The translations under genes and the position numbers were made by a program. The notes under the pieces are model-generated. The model was not told the origin of the DNA. It did not search any database and saw nothing but the letters and a program-made list of their open reading frames with translations. A stretch of 64,000 nt of DNA. Source: JAFNAG01 sp963739235. Lineage in GTDB: Bacteria; Acidobacteriota; UBA6911. This document shows, piece after piece, positions 47,532-55,597 of the stretch (its first letter is position 1; every line of letters begins with the position of its first letter). The stretch spans positions 1 to 64,000 of the forward strand of contig CAVTZY010000022.1 in the NCBI GenBank assembly GCA_963739235.1, written 5' to 3'.

Positions 47532-48257
47532 TTATAATGGAGATTCTGTTTTTCGTGGCGGCAAAGTGCCGCGGCTCAGTGCCTCCAGAAACGCCAGCCT
47601 TTCGGTTGTGTCGGCAGGCAGCGGTTCAAATTGCCGGCATTTGCCGCCGCAGGCGATCAGTGCGCGTGTGGCCCTCTCGAGAAACGGCTCGATTTCATGG
47701 GTCGCGATTACGACGGCAGCCCCTGCGGCGAGCAGCCGGTCAATCCAGGCCAGAATCTCCGCGCGTATGGCCCGATCCAGCGATTCCATGGGCTCATCCA
47801 GAATGGCGACTTGCGGCGTACCAATCCAGGCAGCGGCCAGCACGGCGCGTCTCCTCTGCCCCGCTGAGAGTTGGCGTATCGAACGGTTTGCGATCTGCCA
47901 CAAGCCAACCCGCTCCAGGACCTCGCGTCCTCGATCGAGCGGCGCGGAGCGCAGCCGGCAAACCAGGTAGACAACGTCCCGGATGGTTGCGTAGGGTGTC
48001 AGATCAGGTTGCTCGGAGACATAAGCGAGCAAGCGACGTGCTGCGATTTCCTCACGCCACAAATCAAAGCCTTGGATCTCGGCGATGCCGTGATCCGGGC
48101 GCTCGATCCCGGCCGCTAGTTTGAGCAGAGTACTCTTGCCGGAACCGTTGGGACCCAGCACCAGCGTCAAACCTCGGGCCAGACTAAGATCCGCCCCTTT
48201 GAACACCGGCTCGCCCCGCCTGTAGGTAAAGTGGACGCCTTTGAATCGGATCATCAT
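47532..48257 (-). CDS. ABC transporter ATP-binding protein
   Basis: A 241-residue ATPase: Walker A GPNGSGKST, Q-loop at SEQPDL, signature LSAGQRRR, Walker B VAILDEP, and the His switch in IATHEIE. The start is ATG 48257, overlapping the permease stop as ATGA. The upstream in-frame extension is spurious because it lies inside the permease gene. It powers the export or import activity of the 10-helix partner encoded just before it. Confidence 0.9.
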   Translation of the reverse strand: MMIRFKGVHFTYRRGEPVFKGADLSLARGLTLVLGPNGSGKSTLLKLAAGIERPDHGIAEIQGFDLWREEIAARRLLAYVSEQPDLTPYATIRDVVYLVCRLRSAPLDRGREVLERVGLWQIANRSIRQLSAGQRRRAVLAAAWIGTPQVAILDEPMESLDRAIRAEILAWIDRLLAAGAAVVIATHEIEPFLERATRALIACGGKCRQFEPLPADTTERLAFLEALSRGTLPPRKTESPL

Positions 48258-49480
48258 TCGCTCCAGGAAAGTGTGTCGCCCAAGGCAGCGTGATGGAGAT
48301 CGGACCAGCAGGTCACTTTGAGAGAGCGCTCGTTTCTTCTGGCTCCGAGGAATGCCAACGGCATGGCAGCCATGCAGAGCAGGCTGATCCATGGAGACAA
48401 TCCCAGCAGCGCAGCCAGACAGAATCCCTCGATAAGGAACCGTCGGGCTCCAGCGAGGAGCTCCGGCACCAATCGGATGTGGCCTGCGGCGCGCAATGCG
48501 AGGAATGGGAGGAGTCCCAATACGCATACCGCCTCGCCTGGATAACGCAGAAAAAGAAAGAGCACCGGCGGAAGGGAGTGAATACCCATGAACTGGGCAT
48601 CGGTCGCCACCCTCTGTGCCGACGACCAGGGAAAAGACCTGGCCAGAGGCCAGGCGGGGCGCCGTTCAGCTAACTTATTGACCAGGCCGGAAAGCACGAG
48701 GACGACTGCCATGGATCCGCCCAGTCGCAAGGCGCCGGCAGCCAGCGCCGGAGGAAGGTCGTTGTTCCTGAGGAAAAGAGCGGCCGCTCCCAGCGGCAAA
48801 AGGGAGACCACGTAGATAGCGATTATGCGCCATCCAAGCGCGCGCCAGGCGATGCGGAAGCTCAGGAATGAATCCACCGTTCGCCATGGACGCCGTCGTC
48901 GAGCCGTGCGCAGAGGGCCGGAAATCGCTTCGGCACCGATCAGTAACCCAAAGGCCAGCAGCATTGAACCCCAGCCTCCCTGGATCGCGAGCAGGGTTGA
49001 GAACAGCGCAATGGGTGCCGTGATGATCCTGCGTCTGACCGGCAACGCTGCCAGTGCCCCCGAGGCGAGGAATAACAGCAAGCGAAGTGCGGGAATACCG
49101 ATGCTCATGCCGCTGCAATTTGCCACCAACGCGAGGAATACCAGGCCCAAGCCAAGCGGCACCTGAACCACAGCCAGGGCAACCGCCATTCCTCTTCGAA
49201 TGCCGACGCTATCCAGAGCCAAATGCCGAATCCAACCGTTGAGCCCATGGGACAGTTTCGGAGCGGCCAGGAACGGAATCAAGAAGGCGAGCACCACGAC
49301 GGGCGCAAGATCGGAGATCGATGGACGGCCGGAATAAACCGTGACGGCGAGGTTGACAATGACGGCTGCAGGATTGATGTCCAACATGATCCAGCCCAAG
49401 AGGGAGGAAAAGAGGAGGGCAAACGAACGGACCGCAACCCGGGCCCCGGCCTTGAGATGAAAAATCAAGAGTGCTTTCAT
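48254..49480 (-). CDS. ABC transporter membrane component, unrecognised family
   Basis: A 408-residue, very hydrophobic protein with about nine to ten membrane segments (for example 21-40, 60-75, 95-120, 125-145, 150-175, 205-230, 240-262, 300-330, 355-375). There is no periplasmic domain and no transport motif I can name. It is translationally coupled to the ATPase gene. The size and one-permease design fit ABC-2-like exporters; the substrate is unknown. Confidence 0.75.
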   Translation of the reverse strand: MKALLIFHLKAGARVAVRSFALLFSSLLGWIMLDINPAAVIVNLAVTVYSGRPSISDLAPVVVLAFLIPFLAAPKLSHGLNGWIRHLALDSVGIRRGMAVALAVVQVPLGLGLVFLALVANCSGMSIGIPALRLLLFLASGALAALPVRRRIITAPIALFSTLLAIQGGWGSMLLAFGLLIGAEAISGPLRTARRRRPWRTVDSFLSFRIAWRALGWRIIAIYVVSLLPLGAAALFLRNNDLPPALAAGALRLGGSMAVVLVLSGLVNKLAERRPAWPLARSFPWSSAQRVATDAQFMGIHSLPPVLFLFLRYPGEAVCVLGLLPFLALRAAGHIRLVPELLAGARRFLIEGFCLAALLGLSPWISLLCMAAMPLAFLGARRNERSLKVTCWSDLHHAALGDTLSWSE

Positions 49481-49551
49481 CAGAAGCTCCGACGCGACGA
49501 GTCATGATAACATGGCTGGGCGGTGCGGTGACATGATGCCGCTGCCGAGAT

Positions 49552-49752
49552 TGTGATTCAGACAGTGGAAAAAACTTTGCCACGAATGGCACGAATGGAG
49601 AGACGGGCCACCATGGGAGTGCCATTTTGCCTCCTGCGCGCGGGCGGCCAAATGGCTGGTTATCGGCCCGCTGTGCGATAACCCCTCCAGCTTGCGGCGA
49701 TGGCTATTCGTGTCATTCGCGGCTGCTTTTGGCTTGTACTGTCTGAATCACA
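49552..49752. mobile_element. MITE-like element with 15-bp terminal inverted repeats and 10-bp flanking duplication
   Basis: TGTGATTCAGACAGT (49552-49566) is matched exactly by ACTGTCTGAATCACA (49738-49752). TGCCGAGATT flanks both ends (49543-49552 and 49755-49764), like a target-site duplication. Just inside lie the P1 arms TTTGCCACGAATGGCACGAA and ATTCGTGTCATTCGCGGCTGC. The centre includes GGCGGCCAAATGG...CGGCCCGC and no open frame. It lies in the 49481-49835 gap before the racemase gene. Confidence 0.7.
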
Positions 49753-49835
49753 GTTGCCGAGATTTCGGGCACCTGGGAGCGGCTTCATGAAGCCGCACAC
49801 CAAAGCGCCGGCGCGCAGCGCACAGGGGGAAGAGA

Positions 49836-50891
49836 ATGCGGCTAGCCAATATGCTTCAAGCGATCGATGCCCACGCCTGTGGTGAACCGGGCCGGGTGAT
49901 TGTGGGTGGTGTTCTCGATGTCCCGGGCGCCACCATGTACGACAAGATGCGTTATCTCCAGGAGAACATGGATGGCCTGCGCAAGCGCATGCTGCGCGAA
50001 CCCCGTGGGTACCCGGCCGCGAACTGCAGCCTGATCCTGCCGCCGACGCACGCCGACGCAGATGCGGGCTATGTCATCATGGAGCAAGTGGAATACCCCG
50101 GCATGTCGGGCACGAACACGATTTGCGTCACGACGGTCCTGCTGGAAACGGGAATGCTGCCTATGGTTGAGCCGGTCACCGAGTTGACTCTCGAATCCCC
50201 CGCCGGGCTGATTCGCGTCCGCGCCCAATGTGCTCACGGCAAGGTGCAACGGGTCACGTTTCAGAATGTGCCGGCATTCGCGGCTTACCTGGATGCGCGC
50301 GTTGAGGTGCCTCATCTGGGAACCGTCACAGTGGACGTCGCCTACGGCGGGATGTTCTATGTCATCGCGGATGCGGCCCCGTTCGGACTGCGATTGACGC
50401 CCGACGAAGGCCGGGACATTGTGCGGATCAGCGAGATGATCAAAGCCGCCGCCCAGGAGCAGCTGCCGGTGGTTCATCCGGATCAGCCCGGTTTTGCCGG
50501 GATCACCATTGCCGAACTGTCGGCGCCGCCAACCCACCCGGATGCTCATGCAAAGAACGCGGTGACCGTTTCTACCGGCAAGCTCGACTGGAATCGGCCT
50601 GCGACCTGGACAGGAGCCATCGATCGCTCCCCCTGCGGCACCGGCACCTGCGCCAAGATGGCGACACTGCATGCTAAAGGCCGGCTGGCTCTCCATCAGG
50701 ATTTTCATCACGAAGGGATTCTCGGGACCATCTTTACCGGGAAACTGATCGGCACAACCCAAGTCGGCAAATATCAGGCAGTCATCCCGACGCTCAGCGG
50801 GCAGGCATGGATTACCGGCCTGAGCACCTATGTCGTCGATTCCGAAGATCCTTTCCCGGAGGGATACACGATTGGCGACATCTGGGGATAA
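49836..50891 (+). CDS. Proline racemase-family enzyme, Ser/Cys active-site type (hydroxyproline epimerase or dehydratase)
   Basis: A 351-residue cytoplasmic enzyme. GGGGGAAG precedes the ATG. The racemase fold is clear: IDAHACGEPGRVIVGG at the start and the second catalytic Cys267 in RSPCGTGTCAK. The first catalytic position, normally Cys in MCGH, is Ser91 here (YPGMSGTNTI). In this superfamily Cys/Cys enzymes racemise or epimerise proline or 4-hydroxyproline. Enzymes with Ser or Thr at the first site are trans-3-hydroxy-L-proline dehydratases, sometimes with epimerase side activity. The dehydratase reading is therefore more likely. No hydroxyproline-catabolic neighbours are present. Confidence 0.85.
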   Translation: MRLANMLQAIDAHACGEPGRVIVGGVLDVPGATMYDKMRYLQENMDGLRKRMLREPRGYPAANCSLILPPTHADADAGYVIMEQVEYPGMSGTNTICVTTVLLETGMLPMVEPVTELTLESPAGLIRVRAQCAHGKVQRVTFQNVPAFAAYLDARVEVPHLGTVTVDVAYGGMFYVIADAAPFGLRLTPDEGRDIVRISEMIKAAAQEQLPVVHPDQPGFAGITIAELSAPPTHPDAHAKNAVTVSTGKLDWNRPATWTGAIDRSPCGTGTCAKMATLHAKGRLALHQDFHHEGILGTIFTGKLIGTTQVGKYQAVIPTLSGQAWITGLSTYVVDSEDPFPEGYTIGDIWG

Positions 50892-50892
50892 T

Positions 50893-50970
50893 GGCCTTTT
50901 TAAGGCAGCCACGAATGCCACGAATGGGTAAGAGATTCGTGCCATTGTATGCTGCTTTTGCAGTTTTGTG
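50893..50970. repeat. Dispersed palindromic repeat P1, copy 4
   Basis: GGCCTTTTTAAGGCAGCCACGAATGCCACGAA on the left and TTCGTGCCATTGTATGCTGCTTTTGCAGTTTT on the right, inverted relative to copy 3. It adjoins the P2 copy at 50975. Confidence 0.8.
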
Positions 50971-50974
50971 CCTA

Positions 50975-51320
50975 GGAATTTTCAAAGCAGTCTCTCCTGC
51001 GCCGGGGCGCACCCAGTGACGCATGAAAATGTTGTGATCCGGGCGCGGATTTTCTGCGCCGCCCTTTCAGGGCTCTTTTCGCTCCATTCCCTGTTCCCAG
51101 GGCTCACGCCCTGGGCTTTGCTGCGCCACCCCTCGGGGTTTTGCAGCCGTGATCCTTGGGATTTTCACGGCCGTGCAAGGCTCAGCCCTGAAAGGGCGGA
51201 ACAGCCCAGCCCAGGGCGTAAGCCCTGGGTTTGTAGGCCGGAGATCGTAAGCCCTGAAAGGGCGGCACAGAAACGATCGAATCGAATGGCACCCCACGGA
51301 GTTATTTTCGAAGCATGGGG
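50975..51320. repeat. Dispersed structured repeat P2, full-length copy 3
   Basis: Module order as at 3795-4200: AAGCAGTCTCTCCTGCGCCGGGGCGCACCCAGTGACGCATGAAAATG, CCGCCCTTTCAGGGC, CCCAGGGC-TCAC-GCCCTGGG, CACCCCTCGGGGTTTT, GCCCTGAAAGGGCGG. It closes on TTATTTTCGAAGCA. Together with the P1 copy it fills the 50892-51329 gap. Confidence 0.85.
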
Positions 51321-51329
51321 AAGAGTTGA

Positions 51330-51851
51330 TCAGCGTGTGATATTGATTCCGGCGGCGAGTTTCACCGTTTTAGGGGGGAGGCAAAGTTCGTCGCTGCAGG
51401 TTTGAAAGCTCACGTTGACTCTGACCTCCGATTTACCAGCTGGAGCACTCGCCGCCACCTTTACCGGAACCGTAAAGATAGCTTGTCCCTCATAGTATTG
51501 GGTCATGAGGTTGAAATTCGGGTCCATCGCAGTTTTCGGCTCGGCGGAATCAATGGGACCGTTCTGTCCGAATGGCTGGTCGGCGGGCATGAAGATACGC
51601 GTAGGTGTCGGACCTCCTTCCGCCTGCTCCAGGGAATAAAGATGCCAGCCCTCCTCGATCCTGGCCGTCAACTCCAGGAAGAACTGCTCGCCGGGCTTGA
51701 GCGGATGGTCAGGCAGGGTGGCTTTGATGGACCACTTGATGGGCTCCTTTGGGATTTGATTGGAGATTCCCGGAACAGCGCCAGCTCCGATCCATAGGCA
51801 GATGACCAGCAGCGCCGAACTCACCATCTTTTTCAGCCCGTGATGGAGCAT
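51330..51851 (-). CDS. Secreted DsbD N-terminal-domain-like protein
   Basis: A 173-residue protein. ATG 51851 follows GGAGG and opens a signal peptide (to about 30). The immunoglobulin-like fold of the DsbD alpha domain is recognisable by KPGEQFFLELTARIEEGWHLYS, YYEGQAIFTVPVKV and the Cys pair TCSDELCLPP (C151, C156), the disulfide that receives electrons in DsbD. Here it stands alone, without the membrane or thioredoxin domains. It probably takes part in thiol transfer or protein stabilisation in the periplasm. A much longer upstream open frame is not coding. Confidence 0.8.
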   Translation of the reverse strand: MLHHGLKKMVSSALLVICLWIGAGAVPGISNQIPKEPIKWSIKATLPDHPLKPGEQFFLELTARIEEGWHLYSLEQAEGGPTPTRIFMPADQPFGQNGPIDSAEPKTAMDPNFNLMTQYYEGQAIFTVPVKVAASAPAGKSEVRVNVSFQTCSDELCLPPKTVKLAAGINITR

Positions 51852-51937
51852 GGCTCTTTCCTCCAAAGATTGCGGGCAAACATTTACCAATATCTCACAG
51901 CAACATACAAGAACTATTATCAGGATAGCTTTCGCGC

Positions 51938-53200
51938 TTACACGGGTTTCACAGAAGCGCGCAGCGACAGGCCGGGATTGGCAAGGGATTCCACCAATTG
52001 TTCGTGAATGTCCTTGTCGAGCAGATAGAAGAGCTTGCCATCCTCGTGCACTTGCACGGCATGGCCGTTCGAGACGAGCAGGAGGCACAATTGCTGTTCG
52101 CCGGAACTCAATCCGGAGGCCTCCGCGCGCGCCATTCCTTGAGGGCTCGGCACCAGCTTGCGCAGCAGGTTCCGGGTGAACACCTGATGGTCGCTGGAAT
52201 CCAGCAGAGCGCCGGCAGCGACCCAGCGCTCCTCGGGGGCGCCGAAAAAGTACGGGCCCGACGAAAACGCCAGCAGGAAAACAATCAGATCGATGAAGGC
52301 CGCCAGGGCAAACGCGAAAATGTGCCGGCCGCCGGGTGCGGAAACCAGTTCCTGAAACGCGATCAGGAGATCTTCCTGACCACTGGCCGAGCGATCCACG
52401 AAATCTGAATAGGACGGCACGGTCGGGAGTGCGAAGATCTTGGTGTGCAGAGTATCCTGGACCTCCTGCCATGGAACGGCATTGAATACCTGCTGGAAGC
52501 TCCGGAGCTGGATTTCAGTCGGATCGAGCGGTTTGAGGTTGTTCCGGAAATCGGCCAAAGACTGTTGGGCAGTCTGCATGCGCTCCAGAGATTGGCGCGC
52601 CATCTTGGTATAGCGATCGAAAGCCGTATAACGCAAGCCCTGGCCCGTCCCTTCGGGATAGTTGATGCTGTAGGTTTGGGCCTCCTGGGCCACGGCCTCC
52701 CTGATCTTGGCCAGGTATGGATCCGCATCCTGGGCTCGCGAAATGTACCCATGGGCTTTTTCCGCGCCCGTCATCTCTTCCAGAGCGAGGACGTGTTTCT
52801 GGCCTTCGCTGATCGCGCCGGCCAGCAGTTCCCGAGACTGTCCAGCCGCCGTGCTCAGCGAATCATAGAGCTTGCGCTGGATGACCGCCGGCCGCTCGCG
52901 CGCCGAGAACCAGGTATAGAGGCATGCGTAGGAGAAGGAAATCGAAACCATCGCGGTGATGGCATAGACAGCGATGAGCAGGGCGCGCTTAGTCTTGCTG
53001 AGCCCTACCAGCCATGCGACCAGAACCAGGGCCGTTTGCACCCCGAGGGAGGCGAGGAGTGCAAACCAGGGCGCCAGATAGAGCGCCATGCCTTGCTGTG
53101 TCGTGTACCACGACACGATCGCCAGCAGGCAACTCGCTACAAACAATGCCTTTACCATGGGGCGGCTGATTGCTACGACGGTCGAGGGGGTGTTGGACAT
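51938..53200 (-). CDS. Membrane protein of unknown function
   Basis: A 420-residue protein with three N-terminal membrane segments (about 15-33, 42-66, 72-95), a long helical, probably coiled-coil soluble region (about 100-290, with AGAISEGQKHVLALEEMTGAEKAHGYISR) and one more membrane segment (about 300-318, FAFALAAFIDLIVFLLAFSSG). The C-terminal soluble part (about 325-420, EQQLCLLLVSNGHAVQ) has no known motif. AAGGAG precedes the start. The layout resembles phage- or conjugation-linked membrane proteins of the DUF4407 type, but that resemblance is weak. The neighbouring DsbD-like gene starts 87 bp downstream on the same strand. Confidence 0.7.
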   Translation of the reverse strand: MSNTPSTVVAISRPMVKALFVASCLLAIVSWYTTQQGMALYLAPWFALLASLGVQTALVLVAWLVGLSKTKRALLIAVYAITAMVSISFSYACLYTWFSARERPAVIQRKLYDSLSTAAGQSRELLAGAISEGQKHVLALEEMTGAEKAHGYISRAQDADPYLAKIREAVAQEAQTYSINYPEGTGQGLRYTAFDRYTKMARQSLERMQTAQQSLADFRNNLKPLDPTEIQLRSFQQVFNAVPWQEVQDTLHTKIFALPTVPSYSDFVDRSASGQEDLLIAFQELVSAPGGRHIFAFALAAFIDLIVFLLAFSSGPYFFGAPEERWVAAGALLDSSDHQVFTRNLLRKLVPSPQGMARAEASGLSSGEQQLCLLLVSNGHAVQVHEDGKLFYLLDKDIHEQLVESLANPGLSLRASVKPV

Positions 53201-53697
53201 AGAATCTCCTTATTGGGATACCAGTACAACGCACCCGGGCGCTGAATGGTTCCATGAGTCCACACTACGGCATGCAGGCTGCCGCCCGCACCCTGCATGA
53301 TTAAATACCGGGGGTCCGAGGCAAAAGGTACAAGGTATTACACAAAATAATGGAACCGGAGTTATCGCGAGAGGAGGCCCGGATGCTCAAGAAAAAACCA
53401 CGAGACATCCGGTACAACGAGCAGCTGCAAAAACCATAACGCGGAGTGCGCGGAGGAAGAGCCGAGATCGCAGAGGATTCAGGGTGGGATTGCTCTAACC
53501 AACCTGTTCTCTGCGACCTCTGCTTCCAAAACAACTCGCCTCCAAACTGCAAAAGCAGCTATGGATTACACGAACTTCTTGCCCGTTCGTGTCATTCGTG
53601 GCTGCTTTAAAAAGGCCATTAATTCTCATGCGCTTGGGTGCGCCACGCGCATGGGAGACTGGGGTGAGCTGTTCGGTTCCTAGACCCACGGACTGTC
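53201..53697. repeat. Gene-free stretch with P3-like and P1 repeats
   Basis: 53425-53530 contains CATAACGCGGAGTGCGCGGAG, GATCGCAGAGG and CTCTGCGACCTCTGCTTCC, P3-related. 53533-53660 is P1 copy 5: AAACTGCAAAAGCAGC...TACACGAAC, then TTCGTGTCATTCGTGGCTGC, TTTAAAAAGGCCATTAATTCTCATGCGC and TTGGGTGCGCC. No gene. Confidence 0.7.
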
Positions 53698-55293
53698 TCA
53701 GAAAATGTTGTTATATTTGGACCAGAGCAGTTCACCTAGTTTCCAGTAGTCTTCCACGGCCTTGTTGGCAATTCCGACACAGTACTTGGTGAGGAACTCC
53801 CCGGCCTTCGCGGGATCGGTCTGATATAGCCGCAGGGCCTCATCCTCAATCTCCTTCTGTTTGCCAAACGCCTCGATTTCAATCGGTTGCCAGACCTTTT
53901 TCAAATCCTCTTTCATAACCTGGTAACGAATGTAAGACAGTTTGCTCGCCTGGCGAAAGGCCCACCAGCCGCTATCGCGCCGGAATTTCTCTCGTCCGTC
54001 CACCATGAAAGACTCGGGCATTTGGGCAATGCCGATGTAGAAGGGCATGTGGGGTGTGGTGGCGGGATTGTCATAACCCAACCAGACCAATCCCCCGATT
54101 GGATTCGGCAGCCACGCGCGTGACTGGGTTATCTGCAGGTATGTGGCGGTCGGGGAGCTAATGGTTCGTTCCCGCTGGATCTTGAACAGGTTCGTCCAAT
54201 CGTTGTTCATAAAGGGATTAGCCACGGGGCTCTTGGCGGCCTGACCCTGATTGTTGACTACGGAGAGAGTACGGGTCATGTCATACGGGGTGCCTTCGTA
54301 GCTGTCCCGGAAAATCGCCAACACATCCTGAACGGAGACCTTTTTGTCCGGTTTTACCGACAGCGGGTAGTTCTCAGCATTAGGATCCAGTTTAAGCGAC
54401 GGAGCCAGTAGACTCAACACGCGCCACTCGCGCCGGCGGCAGTAGAGGCTGCTTCTATCTGCGTAAGCATAGCAGAACTCGAATGGCTGCCCACTCTTGG
54501 GATCCCACCAGCCCATTTCCTGGGCCACGGATAGCACGTTATCCGAAGCCAAAAAGTAATCTTTGTTTTTCAAGTCGAGCTGACGAATCCTGTGGGCGTT
54601 CGCAGACACGCCGATCTGATCATCGGGGATGCGGACGGCAGCCCAGACGGCGCCGACCTTCCCTCTGCCAGGGCCGAGAATCTCAAAATGCCAGACTTCG
54701 TTGGGATCGGCGAAGGTAAAGCATTCCCCGGCATCGTTGTAACCGGATTTCTTAGTGAGTTCGTCCGCGATTCTAATCGCCTCGCGTGCCGTCCTGGCGC
54801 GTTCCAGAACCAGGCGGTAGAGCTCCGGTGCGTCGATCATCCCTTTGGAACTCTGCAACTCGCGTCTACCTCCGGTCGTCGTTTCGCCGATCGCGAGCTG
54901 ATGCTCGTTCATGATGGGGTAGGCGGCGTTGAGATATTTATAAGTTTCCGGTACCTGTGGGATTTCCCCGGTCGGGATGCGATCGTTGTCTTCCGGACCT
55001 TTAGTCTGCTTGGGCTCGAGCCAGACCTTGGCCGTGTCTCCCGGATTGTGCTTCTGGCGGGGAACCATGTTCATCCAGGTCCTGTCGGTGCCGCTATCAC
55101 ACGAGTGGGAGGTCATGGTGGAACCGTCGGTCGACGCAAGCTTGCCGACCAGGATGCTGGTACAAGTCTCCGGATCCTGCCCTTGGTGGGTTTGTGCCGG
55201 GGAAAAAGATAAAGTTGCCAGCAAGAGGAATGCAGATGCGATCGGGAGGAATCGCCGAATCATGCCGCCTGGAGGTGTTGGACTCATCTTCAT
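53698..55293 (-). CDS. Secreted C69-family dipeptidase
   Basis: A 531-residue protein with signal peptide (to about 34) and the C69 nucleophile Cys44 in DPETCTSILVGKLASTDGST. Other family features include GETTTGGRRELQSSKGMID, GECFTFADPNEVWHFEILGPG and ISVSANAHRIR-like motif IGVSANAHRIRQ. GGAGAG precedes the start. C69 enzymes cleave dipeptides, in lactobacilli as PepD-type cytoplasmic enzymes; this exported version probably feeds on external peptides. It is divergently transcribed from the export operon that starts near 55598. Confidence 0.85.
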   Translation of the reverse strand: MKMSPTPPGGMIRRFLPIASAFLLLATLSFSPAQTHQGQDPETCTSILVGKLASTDGSTMTSHSCDSGTDRTWMNMVPRQKHNPGDTAKVWLEPKQTKGPEDNDRIPTGEIPQVPETYKYLNAAYPIMNEHQLAIGETTTGGRRELQSSKGMIDAPELYRLVLERARTAREAIRIADELTKKSGYNDAGECFTFADPNEVWHFEILGPGRGKVGAVWAAVRIPDDQIGVSANAHRIRQLDLKNKDYFLASDNVLSVAQEMGWWDPKSGQPFEFCYAYADRSSLYCRRREWRVLSLLAPSLKLDPNAENYPLSVKPDKKVSVQDVLAIFRDSYEGTPYDMTRTLSVVNNQGQAAKSPVANPFMNNDWTNLFKIQRERTISSPTATYLQITQSRAWLPNPIGGLVWLGYDNPATTPHMPFYIGIAQMPESFMVDGREKFRRDSGWWAFRQASKLSYIRYQVMKEDLKKVWQPIEIEAFGKQKEIEDEALRLYQTDPAKAGEFLTKYCVGIANKAVEDYWKLGELLWSKYNNIF

Positions 55294-55377
55294 GCTCTCC
55301 TTCTTACCTAGGGTTTGCGGAATCTGAATTCAGGCCATCTTAGCGTGTGACAAACATGGAAATACACGAAAATTCTT

Positions 55378-55501
55378 TTCGTACCTAATATTGACATCAA
55401 AAAATATTCGTACTAAAAACATAGTTCACATAATTGGTTAAATATTTGTAAACTTTTGTGTGAGTTCCGGCGTCTAATAGCCTGGAAGTACCCGGTACGA
55501 A
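55378..55501 (+). promoter_or_regulatory. AT-rich divergent control region with repeated TTCGTAC motifs
   Basis: TTCGTAC occurs at 55378-55384 and 55407-55413, and inverted (GTACGAA) at 55495-55501. A sigma70-like promoter, TTGACA (55391-55396) with TAAAAA (55414-55419) at 17-bp spacing, overlaps the second motif, so a repressor binding there could control the export genes at 55598. The block is much more AT-rich than its surroundings. It separates two divergent genes. Confidence 0.4.
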
Positions 55502-55597
55502 TCAATCATATAAACGCTTTGAACGCAGTGCTCCGTTCAGGCTTAATGCACTGCCTCGACTGTCATTAACTGCGAATGGCATTCCCCAACGGAGTGT

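Noticed and set aside
52200..52472. A 380-codon reading for the DsbD-like gene starting at 52472
   Set aside because: The first 200 codons overlap the membrane-protein gene in another frame. A strong RBS and signal peptide start at 51851.
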